Origin: Achromobacter xylosoxidans A8
GTDB taxonomy: Bacteria; Pseudomonadota; Gammaproteobacteria; Burkholderiales; Burkholderiaceae_B
DNA length: 64,000 bases
NCBI RefSeq assembly: GCF_000165835.1
Contig: NC_014640.1
Location: 5,890,001 to 5,954,000 of the forward strand
Direction: 5' to 3'
In this document: piece after piece, positions 24,924 to 33,399 of the stretch
Numbering within the stretch: the stretch's first letter is position 1
Layout: each line of letters starts with the position of its first letter
Made by a program: the position numbers and the translations under genes
Notes under the pieces: model-generated
Database searches by the model: none
Told to the model about the DNA's origin: nothing
What the model saw: only the letters and a program-made list of their open reading frames with translations

Positions 24924-25940
24924 TCATAGCGTCATGACCGGCTCGTCTTCGATCCGAAAGAACAAGGCGCTCGGCCCCATGATGCCCGTCCCGTCCAGAT
25001 ACTCGAAGGCAACGCGCTGGCCCGGCGCGGCAGCTTGCCCGAAATGCTCGACCCGATACATCACGCCCCCGATGCGATAGTTGTGGACCAGCGTGGAAAC
25101 GTTCGAGTTGGACGCGCGCAGGCGATAGGTCACGACTTCCTCGACCAATCCGCGTACCCCGTGCTTGTAGCGGGCGCGCTTCAGCCTGGGGCTGCGCATG
25201 CCCAGCACGAGCCCCATGAGGACGAAGAATGCGGCCAGCAGGATCAAGGGCCCCAGGAACAGGCTGCCGGCCAGCGGCACCAGCGCCAGCGCGTAGAAGA
25301 ACTTGCGCAGGCTCAGTTCTTCCTTGCGCACGGTCTCGCGGTCGGCATCGCTGACTTCCTCGACCGAATTCCAGGCCTGCGCGCTCATCGGGTATTCAGC
25401 CCGCAATAGCACGGGCGGCGTACCGGGCAGCAGCGTCAGCAGATGCAGGCGCACGGGCAGGTTCGTCAGCGCCGCAGCCGTCACTGGCCGAAAGCCTTCG
25501 CGGGTGTCGCGCGTGATCTCGTTCCAGAACGGCAGGGCCACGTCCACGCGCTGCTCGCCGAAGATGTAGCAGATGCCGGGGATCTCGGCCGGAACGAAGC
25601 CGGTCAGGTGACCGGAAGCGATCTGCTTGGGTATCCGCCCCTTCAACGCCTGGTTGAAGCGGCGCCAAGCGCGCGGCAGCCGCAACAACCTGCGTCCAAG
25701 AAAGACCGCGAAGCACATCATCGCCACTGCGCACAACAGGACCACCACCCCGTCAGCGCCGCGGCGCAGACTGCGATCGGACGCGAACAGGACGACGAAC
25801 ACGATCGCGCTGCTCGCCAGCAGCAGGAACATCAGCCCCGCGAACACGGCCGTCAGGGATCTGCCGCGACGGCCACGGCGCAGCAGCACGATGTCCTCAT
25901 CGGCCAGGGGTTCTTCCGTGACTTGCAGCATTGCGCTCAT
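24924..25940 (-). CDS. Uncharacterised membrane protein
   Basis: 338 residues, not recognised. Two membrane segments near residues 29-53 and 63-82 are followed by a soluble stretch of about 120 residues, then another strongly hydrophobic region (about 210-245, probably a hairpin), and a C-terminal soluble domain of about 90 residues that may be beta-rich. The start is one base beyond the stop codon of the SUKH gene, so the two are co-transcribed. No catalytic motif is visible. A role in an immunity or stress gene set is possible from its neighbour alone. Confidence 0.6.
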   Translation of the reverse strand: MSAMLQVTEEPLADEDIVLLRRGRRGRSLTAVFAGLMFLLLASSAIVFVVLFASDRSLRRGADGVVVLLCAVAMMCFAVFLGRRLLRLPRAWRRFNQALKGRIPKQIASGHLTGFVPAEIPGICYIFGEQRVDVALPFWNEITRDTREGFRPVTAAALTNLPVRLHLLTLLPGTPPVLLRAEYPMSAQAWNSVEEVSDADRETVRKEELSLRKFFYALALVPLAGSLFLGPLILLAAFFVLMGLVLGMRSPRLKRARYKHGVRGLVEEVVTYRLRASNSNVSTLVHNYRIGGVMYRVEHFGQAAAPGQRVAFEYLDGTGIMGPSALFFRIEDEPVMTL

Positions 25941-25941
25941 G

Positions 25942-26523
25942 CTACCCCGGCAGCTTGCCCTGCTTGCGCGCCGCGCGTTCGGCCAGCCGCTGCGCCATAT
26001 CCTGCTGGCGCTGCATCAGATCGGCGATCTGTTCGGCGTAGAGATCGGTGAGGTCGCCGGCCAGCGGCTCCACATCGGTCAGGTCATCGATCGCCACGAC
26101 CGTCCCCGCCTGGTCCAGGCCCCAGATCCGGCTACCGTCACCCACGATCTTCAGCACGGGCAGGATGCCGGACAAACCGGCCTCGGCGAGCTGGCGCTGC
26201 TGCGCCGAGATGCTGGCCCATTCGGGCAACTCCGGCGCATCGATGCCCAACAACACCAGACCGCGCCAGAAAGTCCAGGCGGGGCCGACCTCGAACTCCT
26301 TCGCATGCGGCCAGACTTCCTCGCGCGCCATCACGCACAGGCCGTTGGTACGCTGGCAGAAGGCCGCAAACGCCGCTGGCAGCGGGAAGCCTACAGCGGT
26401 CTCCAGACCGGCAATCGCCTCCGCATCGGGCGCGGGCGCGGCCACGACCTCAAAATGTTCGGTGTCCACGGGATCCAGGATTTCCCACATGCGTTGATGA
26501 AACTGTTCGGCGGTCATGGTCAT
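25942..26523 (-). CDS. SMI1/KNR4 (SUKH) family protein
   Basis: 193 residues. The conserved SUKH core is visible in 'LETAVGFPLPAAFAAFCQRTNG' style segments (shared features: a helix ending in a hydrophobic-proline turn, then a phenylalanine/tyrosine-rich helix and an asparagine-glycine turn) and the later 'GDGSRIWGLD' strand. Many SUKH proteins are immunity proteins against polymorphic or contact-dependent nuclease toxins; others have housekeeping roles. No toxin is encoded nearby. The C-terminal tail is helical and basic. Starts at 26523 and 26517 are both possible. Confidence 0.72.
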   Translation of the reverse strand: MTMTAEQFHQRMWEILDPVDTEHFEVVAAPAPDAEAIAGLETAVGFPLPAAFAAFCQRTNGLCVMAREEVWPHAKEFEVGPAWTFWRGLVLLGIDAPELPEWASISAQQRQLAEAGLSGILPVLKIVGDGSRIWGLDQAGTVVAIDDLTDVEPLAGDLTDLYAEQIADLMQRQQDMAQRLAERAARKQGKLPG

Positions 26524-26653
26524 GCAAGCATCCTGAAGCTAAGAAAAATCCTGGCTCGCCGCAAAGGCGGAAGCCTGGAGGGCGCACCACTATATCCTTG
26601 TTTGCGGCGGACCTGCCGATGCGAACGGATGGGCCACGGCGTGCCCAGCGCCC

Positions 26654-27262
26654 TCAGCCCCGCCGGCCAAACAGCATCGTCAATCCGAACAGCGCTCCCA
26701 GCCCGCCAACGATAGCCAGCGACATCGACGGCTCGCGCAAGCTCAGCGCCATGACCGCCGCACCCGCCCCCAGCACGATGATCAACAAGCCCGTCAGGCG
26801 TCCTGCCGTGGAACCATAGAAATGTGTGCGGCGCGCCGCCTGCGTACCAGCGGGCTGGCGCTTGTGCCACGCCGCCAAGGCCAGCTCAAACTCGCGCAAC
26901 AGACGTTCACGTGTGGGCAGGTCCACTGCACTGACTAGCAACGTTGGCAGGCCGGGACGAACCAGCTTGAGATAATCGTCAGTGCCCCAGCGGGACAATT
27001 GCGCGAAGGCGACGGGAGAGCGGCGCGAAAACTCCAGCCCCTCGGACGTCACCTTGACGGTATTGCGTGTGGGAAAGCCCTTGAACGCCACCAGCGGCGG
27101 CACCAGCAACCCCAGCACCGCCAGCACAACCGCCAGAGCAATCGGCCCACGGTTGAACACCACCAGCATGAAGCTACCCGCCGCCAGGGCGAAGGCCAAC
27201 GGCACCGACAACTGGTGCCATCGGGTATAGACCGAGGCCTGGATCCCTTCGTTGCTAGTCAT
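26654..27262 (-). CDS. Uncharacterised membrane protein, four predicted segments
   Basis: 202 residues from the ATG at 27262. Two membrane segments occur near the N-terminus (about 18-60), a soluble middle of about 90 residues includes a 'VKVTSEGLEF' strand of the kind seen in PH-like domains, and two more segments lie near the C-terminus (about 155-195). The family was not recognised. It shares strand and spacing with the SUKH and 24924-25940 genes, so these may form a functional group. Confidence 0.55.
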   Translation of the reverse strand: MTSNEGIQASVYTRWHQLSVPLAFALAAGSFMLVVFNRGPIALAVVLAVLGLLVPPLVAFKGFPTRNTVKVTSEGLEFSRRSPVAFAQLSRWGTDDYLKLVRPGLPTLLVSAVDLPTRERLLREFELALAAWHKRQPAGTQAARRTHFYGSTAGRLTGLLIIVLGAGAAVMALSLREPSMSLAIVGGLGALFGLTMLFGRRG

Positions 27263-27399
27263 GTTTGAGCCAATTGCATGTCGACTTCTCCGTGAATGAC
27301 GCACGAGTCACGATCAGAGTGTAATCATGCGCCTGTGCGGAACCTGACGCGGCATTGCCTCCAAGCGCCAAATGGCCGCTTTGGATACGACGACTCAGG

Positions 27400-27798
27400 T
27401 CAAGATTCGCAGATCCAGTCCGTAGGCCGGTCATCCGCCGCAAATCGTACGGCCGGCCAATAGCCATCCATGAACCAAGTCGCGTCGCGCGGCGCCAGGT
27501 GCAGCACGTAGCCCCCGTCGGCCGCGACGATCAGGTCAGATGGCGTGAAGTGTTCCAGGAACGTCACAGAGGGATCTTCGGGGTCGCCGCTGTCGCGTCC
27601 CGCCTGCCAGAGGAAATGCAGCGCGGCGTCGCGGTGCGTCGCCAGCGCTTGAGCAATCGAGCGGGCCCGCGCCAGCAGCGGCGCCGCCGCCAGCGGATCG
27701 GCTGCGAGCAGCACCACGCGCAGCCGGCCGCCGTCGGCGGTCGCGCAGTCCAGCCAGGTCTCCTGGGCCAGCATGTTGTCGTGGGTATAGGGCTGCAT
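27400..27798 (-). CDS. Hypothetical cytoplasmic protein
   Basis: 132 residues, not recognised. It is acidic and tryptophan-rich towards the C-terminus, with no signal peptide or membrane segment. Coding is supported by codon bias and by its fit between the EamA transporter (11 bases upstream on the same strand) and the membrane protein gene downstream. Small acidic proteins near SUKH genes are often immunity proteins, but nothing in the sequence proves that here. Confidence 0.5.
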   Translation of the reverse strand: MQPYTHDNMLAQETWLDCATADGGRLRVVLLAADPLAAAPLLARARSIAQALATHRDAALHFLWQAGRDSGDPEDPSVTFLEHFTPSDLIVAADGGYVLHLAPRDATWFMDGYWPAVRFAADDRPTDWICES

Positions 27799-27809
27799 GG
27801 AAGGACCGT

Positions 27810-28739
27810 TTATCGGCGCTGTCGCGCCTCGGCACGACGCCGGCCGACGTGCATGATCGCCATGCCCGAGATCGCAAGGGCGGCGCCGATGAACAGATTC
27901 GCGGGGGTGGCTTCGCCCAGCCAGAGACTGGAAAACAGCACGCCGAACACGGGCACCAGCGTGATGTAGCCGGAGGCCGCCCCGGCGCCCAGCGCCTTCA
28001 CGCCTTCGAAGTACCAGGCGTAGGCGATCGCGGTCGCCCCGAACGCCAAAGCCAGCAGGCTACCCCAGGCGCTGGCCGGCGCCTGTCCCAGTCTCTGCCA
28101 AGCGGGAACGCCTTCCACGATCAGGCTGGTGAGCAGCAGCATCAGCGCGCCGATCACGGTGGTCACCGTGGTGGTGGTCAGGGCGTCCACGCCTTTGAGC
28201 ACCAGCCGGCCGATCAGGGTGTAGGCCACCCAGCAGGCCACGCAGCCGAGCAGCAGCAGTTCGCCGATGCCCACGCCGGAGCCGGCGGCGGCTTGTGAAA
28301 CCCCGCCGCCGATGGCGATATACGCACCGATGGCCGACAGAACCATGCCAGCCAGGATGGCGGGGTTGAGGTGTTCGCGGAACAGGATCGCCGCCAGCAA
28401 CAGCGTCGCGCCCGGATTCAGCGTCACCACGATCGCGGCCTTGCCGGCCGGAACCAGCTGCAGGCTCAACATGAAGAAGCTGGAGTAACCAAAGACGCCC
28501 GCCAGCGCGGCGGCGGCCAGGCCGAGCCATTGATTGCGCGTCAGAGACTTCAAGCCCCGCAGCGCCGACGCGCGATGCATCCACAGGACCAACGCCACAC
28601 TGGCAAACAGGAATCGAAGGCTGGCCGCGGCCAGTGGGGCCATGGACTGGGCGACGACCTTGCCCCAAGACCAGGACGCGCCCCAGAGCGCTGCCATGCC
28701 GACCAGGCGCAGGTGCGTGGCCATCAACGTATTTTTCAT
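27810..28739 (-). CDS. EamA/DMT-family transporter
   Basis: 309 residues with ten predicted membrane segments arranged as two EamA repeats (about 5-140 and 155-290), the pattern of drug/metabolite transporters such as RhaT and YdcZ-like exporters. The start at 28739 removes 24 arginine-rich in-frame residues that lie upstream. Members export amino acids, metabolites or drugs; the substrate is not predictable here. It is the likely first gene of a transcript that continues into the hypothetical gene. Confidence 0.85.
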   Translation of the reverse strand: MKNTLMATHLRLVGMAALWGASWSWGKVVAQSMAPLAAASLRFLFASVALVLWMHRASALRGLKSLTRNQWLGLAAAALAGVFGYSSFFMLSLQLVPAGKAAIVVTLNPGATLLLAAILFREHLNPAILAGMVLSAIGAYIAIGGGVSQAAAGSGVGIGELLLLGCVACWVAYTLIGRLVLKGVDALTTTTVTTVIGALMLLLTSLIVEGVPAWQRLGQAPASAWGSLLALAFGATAIAYAWYFEGVKALGAGAASGYITLVPVFGVLFSSLWLGEATPANLFIGAALAISGMAIMHVGRRRAEARQRR

Positions 28740-28892
28740 TTGTGCTTCGAAAGTGAGCCGCAGTGGTCGCGCGAGGCGACGGTGCAAACGCAAGGCATCG
28801 AGCTTGTCCATCCGTGACAGCAGTCAGTGCGCATGCGGGATTTTAGCTGGCGCAGTTTCAACGCGATATTGCAATATGGCTCCTTCGCACGC

Positions 28893-29870
28893 TCAAAGGC
28901 TCCTCAGGAAATCGACGAGCGCCTTGTTGACTGCCTCGGGGGCTTCCTGTTGCAACCAATGCCCCGCGCCGGGAATGACTTCAATAGCGCGCAGCTGAGG
29001 AACGAGGGCTGGCATGGCCGCGATGATCTGATCCATGCCGGGAATCGCCAAGCCAGTATCCCTTTCTCCTACGAGATAGAGCGCAGGCACATCCACCGTC
29101 TTTCCCTCCAAAGCCCCCTGTAGCGCCCAATTGCGGTCCAGATTCCGGTAATAGTTGAGGCCGCCACGAAAACCGCTGGCGGTGTAGCTTTGGACAAAGG
29201 TCGCCAGATCCGACGAAGTGAGCCAGACCGGCAGCGTCTCAGGGACAGGCAGCGAATGGAGCAAGCCCCGGCCAGCGGCGACCATGCCAAACGGATTGGG
29301 CGTGCCAGGGTCGTCACGCGGTCCGGCGTCGCCCGATGCCGCGAAGTAGATGGCGCGCAGGGTTGCGCTGATGTCGCGCTCGAATTCCCCTTCGGCAACT
29401 CCCGGCTCGTTGAAATAATGCGTGTAAAACGCGGCGGACTCGGTTTTGGGGAAGAGGCGGCTGGGTGCAACCGGCGCTCTGCGCATCATGGGAACGCCCA
29501 GGGCGACGACGGCCCGAAAGCGGTCCGGACGCAATTGGGCTGCCTGCCATGCGATGCTGGCGCCCCAATCGCCACCCACGATCACCGCATCATCGGCTCC
29601 CTCGCTTTCGATAAGCGCGACCAGGTCGCCAATGACATCCAATGTCGTGAACGCCGCCACATCCGTCGGACTGTCGCTGGCACCATAACCGCGCAAATCC
29701 GGGGCCACGGCGCGGAATCCCGCCCGCGCCAGGGCTGGAAGCTGGTGGCGCCAGGCATAAGCGGTCTCGGGGAAACCGTGGCACAGCACGACGAGTGGAC
29801 CTTCGCCCTGGGCCGTGACATTGAGCGTGATGCCGTTGGCGGTCACATCGCGTGTTTCAAGGTCGATCAT
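28893..29870 (-). CDS. Alpha/beta hydrolase, epoxide hydrolase-like
   Basis: 325 residues. The oxyanion-hole motif HGFPE (31-35), the nucleophile elbow GGDWG with aspartate at 101, a later acidic region GERDTG and the histidine in GAGHW form the Asp-Asp/Glu-His triad of soluble epoxide hydrolases. A lid domain with tyrosines (for example FYTHYF around residue 155) would supply the epoxide-polarising pair. The ATG at 29870 suits the family length. It is divergent from an Rrf2 regulator across a perfect palindrome, so it probably responds to that regulator. The enzyme may detoxify a reactive epoxide; haloalkane dehalogenase is a less likely alternative. Confidence 0.86.
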   Translation of the reverse strand: MIDLETRDVTANGITLNVTAQGEGPLVVLCHGFPETAYAWRHQLPALARAGFRAVAPDLRGYGASDSPTDVAAFTTLDVIGDLVALIESEGADDAVIVGGDWGASIAWQAAQLRPDRFRAVVALGVPMMRRAPVAPSRLFPKTESAAFYTHYFNEPGVAEGEFERDISATLRAIYFAASGDAGPRDDPGTPNPFGMVAAGRGLLHSLPVPETLPVWLTSSDLATFVQSYTASGFRGGLNYYRNLDRNWALQGALEGKTVDVPALYLVGERDTGLAIPGMDQIIAAMPALVPQLRAIEVIPGAGHWLQQEAPEAVNKALVDFLRSL

Positions 29871-29902
29871 CGGGTTAGCTCTCAGGAAGTATCCGGCGCA
29901 GC

Positions 29903-29933
29903 TATAATACCGTAACACTTGTAGTTACGGTAT
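29903..29933. promoter_or_regulatory. Rrf2-type operator palindrome with overlapping TATAAT
   Basis: ATACCGTAAC (29907-29916) and GTTACGGTAT (29924-29933) are exact inverted repeats separated by seven bases. A plus-strand TATAAT at 29903-29908 overlaps the left arm, and the minus strand reads TATTAT there, so binding would block promoters in both directions. The position between an Rrf2 gene and the epoxide hydrolase gene makes that regulator the obvious ligand. Confidence 0.72.
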
Positions 29934-29942
29934 TTCGATCCC

Positions 29943-30368
29943 ATGGCCAATGACACCCGCCTTGCCCGTCTGCTGCACGTCTTGATCCACATGCATTTGC
30001 GCGGCGGCACGACCACTTCTGGAACGCTGGCCAAAATGCTGCATACGAATGAGGTGGTGGTTCGCCGATCCATGGCGGCGCTGCGCGCCGCCGGCATGGT
30101 GACCTCCACGGGCGGGCGCAATGGCGGCTGGGTACTGGCCAGGGGGCTGGAAACCATCACCGCGCGCGATGTCCATGAAGCCATCGCCCATGGCACGGTC
30201 TTTGCCATCGGGCCGGCCGACGACAATCCTGCCTGCCCCGTGGAACGAACGGCGAATCAATTAGTGGCGGATTCCCTGCGCGAAGGCGAGCATGCCTTGC
30301 TGCAACGCTTGGGCGCGGTATCGCTTTCCGAGCTTGCCGCGGAGATTGCCTCGCGCGAGGAAGGATGA
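29943..30368 (+). CDS. Rrf2-family transcriptional regulator
   Basis: 141 residues with the Rrf2 winged helix (about residues 5-70, ending in the TSTGGRNGGWVLARG beta-wing) followed by the dimerisation helix. Only one cysteine is visible in the region where iron-sulfur members such as IscR and NsrR carry three, so it probably senses something other than through a [2Fe-2S] cluster, for example an electrophile through a single cysteine. It starts ten bases after the palindrome and is divergent from the epoxide hydrolase gene. Confidence 0.86.
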   Translation: MANDTRLARLLHVLIHMHLRGGTTTSGTLAKMLHTNEVVVRRSMAALRAAGMVTSTGGRNGGWVLARGLETITARDVHEAIAHGTVFAIGPADDNPACPVERTANQLVADSLREGEHALLQRLGAVSLSELAAEIASREEG

Positions 30369-30419
30369 CGCCGTAGAGTTGAATGAGCTACGCAGGCGCA
30401 GCTTTTATCGTTGTTCTAT

Positions 30420-31403
30420 CTACTGTTCTTTCAGCCCCAACGACTTCATCAACGGCGCGAACAATTTCTTTTCGTCCTGCACGCGCGCGGCATAGTCGGC
30501 CACGCGCAGCGGTAGCGCCTCGGCGCCCGCATCGAGAAAGCGCGCCTGGATCTCCGGCCGCGCGAGCACTTTGTTGATTTCGGCGTTCATGCGATCGACC
30601 ACGTCATCGCGGGTGCCAGCGGCGGCATACACGCCGAACAGGCTGTCCGCGAACACACCGTCGATGCCGACCTCGGAAAAGGTTCGTATGTCGGGCGCCA
30701 CGGCAGCGCGTTGCCGGCTCGCCACCGCAAGTACCTTCAGTTTGCCCGCTTGCACCATGGGAAAGACCGTGGCGGGTCCAAACGCGAAGTCGATCTGGCC
30801 CGCTGCCAGGTCTTGTATCGCCGGCGCCACGCCGCGATACGGCGCATGGGTAGCCTGCATGCCAGTAGCCTGCTTGAGCAGCTCGCCGGCCAGATGCGGC
30901 GTCGTGCCGTTTCCGGCCGAACCGTAATTGAGAGGATCGGGCCGCTTGCGCGCGTATTCCACGAACTCTTCGAGCGTATTGACGCCAAGCGAGGACCGGA
31001 CAAACAGGAACAGCTGGCTGTTGGCCAGCAAGGCAACCGGCCGCAGGTCTCGCTGCGGATCGAACGGCATGCTGGCGAACATCAGTGGGTTGACCGATTC
31101 GGTCGTCGATGGATTGAGCAGGAAGGTATGGTTGTCTCCACCGTTGCGCACAACCTCGGCCCCCGCCACGTTGCCGCCCGCACCGCCCCGATTCTCCACG
31201 ATAACGGTCTGCTTCAAGGCCTCGGCCAAGTGCGGCTGCACCGTGCGCGCCAGCACGTCGACCAACCCTCCGGGCGCCAGCCCCACCACCAGGCGCACGG
31301 GCTTGACGGGCCAGGCCTGAGACGGCGTTTGCGCATGGCTGCCCGTCGCCCAGCCGGTCAGCGCCAGCATCATCATGGCCAGACAACGTCTACGCAACAG
31401 CAT
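30420..31403 (-). CDS. Bug/TctC-family periplasmic substrate-binding protein
   Basis: 327 residues with a signal peptide ending at SHAQ (about residue 24). The GLAPGGLVDV loop and VENRGGAGGN segment of the family are present. The ATG at 31403 has an AAGGAG ribosome site nine bases upstream. It is isolated: no transporter or catabolic gene is adjacent on the same strand, so its ligand and partner are unknown. It converges with the Rrf2 gene, about 50 bases apart. Confidence 0.9.
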   Translation of the reverse strand: MLLRRRCLAMMMLALTGWATGSHAQTPSQAWPVKPVRLVVGLAPGGLVDVLARTVQPHLAEALKQTVIVENRGGAGGNVAGAEVVRNGGDNHTFLLNPSTTESVNPLMFASMPFDPQRDLRPVALLANSQLFLFVRSSLGVNTLEEFVEYARKRPDPLNYGSAGNGTTPHLAGELLKQATGMQATHAPYRGVAPAIQDLAAGQIDFAFGPATVFPMVQAGKLKVLAVASRQRAAVAPDIRTFSEVGIDGVFADSLFGVYAAAGTRDDVVDRMNAEINKVLARPEIQARFLDAGAEALPLRVADYAARVQDEKKLFAPLMKSLGLKEQ

Positions 31404-31694
31404 GCGATTCTCCTTATGGGGGCTCACCCCGCGATCCCGCGCACGGTGCGTCACATGCCGCACCACGGTGAACCGCCTTGATGCCGCATCGCGGCGGCGG
31501 CCCTGCATCCGCCGCTCATTCTTCACAAAAGTTTAAGCATAAAGAATCCCGGATAACCCTAACTGCCGGCGACAAGCGCGGCTTGTCGAGACGGCTTCAG
31601 TCCAAATGACCTGCCCCCCGCAAATCCGTTTCGTGGCTTCTTCCCGCCCCACTCGGGGCGCTGAAAAGTGACGTGCCCCCCTAACCTGCGCGAC
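31404..31694. other. Intergenic region with two near-identical 13-mers
   Basis: 291 bases with no credible gene between two minus-strand genes. TGACCTGCCCCCC (31607-31619) and TGACGTGCCCCCC (31669-31681) are direct repeats with one mismatch, 62 bases apart. Motifs of this look occur at ends of some IS3-group elements, so a decayed mobile element is conceivable, but no transposase remnant was found. The rest shows nothing recognisable. Confidence 0.35.
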
Positions 31695-33224
31695 TCAGTT
31701 ATGCATCTTCGTTTTTCCCAACAGTAGAAACACCAAAACTGCTGTCGCTGCCGCAGCAGCTGCCAAGACAAGGAGCTGGAACTGAAAGGCGCTCTCATAC
31801 ACCTGCAGCAAGGAATTTTGTTCCATCATCGGTAGGTGAATCATGGCGTTTTGCAGGTCGCTCATCGCCAGCCGATTCGAAGCCTTTACCAACTCGCTCG
31901 TTCTCACGTGACCTGACGCGCCATCCTCGGCTGCAGCTGCCAAGCCCGATAGAATCCGAGCAGACAGGATGGCCCCGACCACTGCGATCGCGATGCCATC
32001 CCCAGCCAGACGAATCGCGTTGAAGATCCCCGCCGCCATGCCGGCCCGCTCTTTGGGCACCACGCTGACCGCCAGACCGTCCATAAGTCCCCATGGCAAA
32101 CCGATACCCGCGCCGATCAGCAGCATCGCAGCCAAGCGGTTACTTTGGACATCGCCAGCAATGCCGTAACCCAACCAGGACAAACCGGCCGCGGCGATGA
32201 CAAGGCCAATACTTGACAACACTCCGACATTGATCCAGCGCGCCAGTTGGCCTGCGATCAAAGGAACCACCAGTAATGGCGCAGACAACGCAATCATCAT
32301 CTTCCCCGCCGCCAACGCGCTGTAGCCTTCCATCCCGATGAATCGGGCGGGCAAGATGATGAGCAGCACGATGTATGCATAGGCCGGCGCAACCGCCAAC
32401 ACCTGCACGCCTACAAAGCGCGCGTTAGCGAATAGGGAGAGGTCGAGCATAGGCTTGGCTCGCCGCAGTTCAATGAAGGCGAAGACGATCAACAGTCCAA
32501 CGGCACTCGCCAAAGAAGTCAGTACCGACGTGTGGCCCCAGCCCTGCTCGGGGGCAAGGATGAGGCCGTAGGTGAGCACAGCGAGCCCGATAGTGAAGGT
32601 GATTGCTCCGGGCCAATCCAACCCCGTAGCTTCGGGATCACGTGTTTCACGTGCAAATAGCGCGATCAGGACGGAAGCAAGCAATGCAACCCCTGCCGGC
32701 GCTAGAAACACCCAATGCCAACCCACGGTATCGATCAAGAATCCGGCCAGGAACGGACCAAATGCAGCTCCCGCGCCAAAGGTCGTCCCAATCAAACTGA
32801 AAACACGAGTGCGTGCGTGTCCGTCGAACTCCTGTGTCAATGCGGCCATTGCGCCCGCGAACGCCGCAGCTGCCCCCAGCCCCTGGATCAACCTCAAAAT
32901 GTCGATCCACAGAACGGATTGCATGAAAGGAATTGCAGCCGTAACGAGCGCGAACAGGACCATGCCAGCCAACCACAGCAGCTTGCGCCCATACGTGTCC
33001 GCCAGACTCCCTGCAGCTAGCGTCGCACTGCCGTAGGTAAGGATGTAGGCGTTGATGATCCAAGTAAGTTCCGCGGCGCTCCCCCCAAGGGCCTGATTGA
33101 TTGAGGGCACCACCACAGCGGGGCCGGCGATGCTTAATGGGATGACCGCTGCTGTCAGGCAGCCAGTCAAGATTAATGGGGCTTTGTAGGCTGTCGAGCC
33201 TGCGGCTGAAGTGCTGACTGTCAT
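31695..33224 (-). CDS. MFS multidrug transporter, DHA2 (EmrB/QacA-like)
   Basis: 509 residues with about fourteen predicted membrane segments, the length and layout of the DHA2 family. The antiporter helix-5 motif (GAAFGPFLAGFLID-type) and the 'LADTYGRK' loop between helices 2 and 3 are visible. The ATG at 33224 follows an unlikely five-residue extension. It is divergent from a LysR gene that carries its own operator-like repeat, so it is probably an inducible efflux pump. Base composition here is visibly more AT-rich than in the metabolic operons around, which may indicate acquisition. Confidence 0.87.
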   Translation of the reverse strand: MTVSTSAAGSTAYKAPLILTGCLTAAVIPLSIAGPAVVVPSINQALGGSAAELTWIINAYILTYGSATLAAGSLADTYGRKLLWLAGMVLFALVTAAIPFMQSVLWIDILRLIQGLGAAAAFAGAMAALTQEFDGHARTRVFSLIGTTFGAGAAFGPFLAGFLIDTVGWHWVFLAPAGVALLASVLIALFARETRDPEATGLDWPGAITFTIGLAVLTYGLILAPEQGWGHTSVLTSLASAVGLLIVFAFIELRRAKPMLDLSLFANARFVGVQVLAVAPAYAYIVLLIILPARFIGMEGYSALAAGKMMIALSAPLLVVPLIAGQLARWINVGVLSSIGLVIAAAGLSWLGYGIAGDVQSNRLAAMLLIGAGIGLPWGLMDGLAVSVVPKERAGMAAGIFNAIRLAGDGIAIAVVGAILSARILSGLAAAAEDGASGHVRTSELVKASNRLAMSDLQNAMIHLPMMEQNSLLQVYESAFQFQLLVLAAAAAATAVLVFLLLGKTKMHN

Positions 33225-33365
33225 CGGGTATCCAGGCAATAGGCCAAAGCCACGCAGGAATCCTCACGCCGCTGCTGGCTAAGGCGTGGGCGGAGTTCCG
33301 CTGTGGCACTCCCAATTAATGCTACAGAGGAATCAATATGGCAAAAATATGGGTAAATTCATCGC

Positions 33366-33384
33366 TGACATGACTAATTTGTCA
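33366..33384. promoter_or_regulatory. Candidate LysR autoregulatory site
   Basis: TGACA (33366-33370) and TGTCA (33380-33384) form an inverted repeat with a nine-base spacer, just upstream of the LysR ribosome site. This has the T-N11-A character of LysR operators and lies between the LysR gene and the divergent efflux gene. It is a weak, position-supported call. Confidence 0.4.
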
Positions 33385-33399
33385 CTTATTGGAGGCGGA

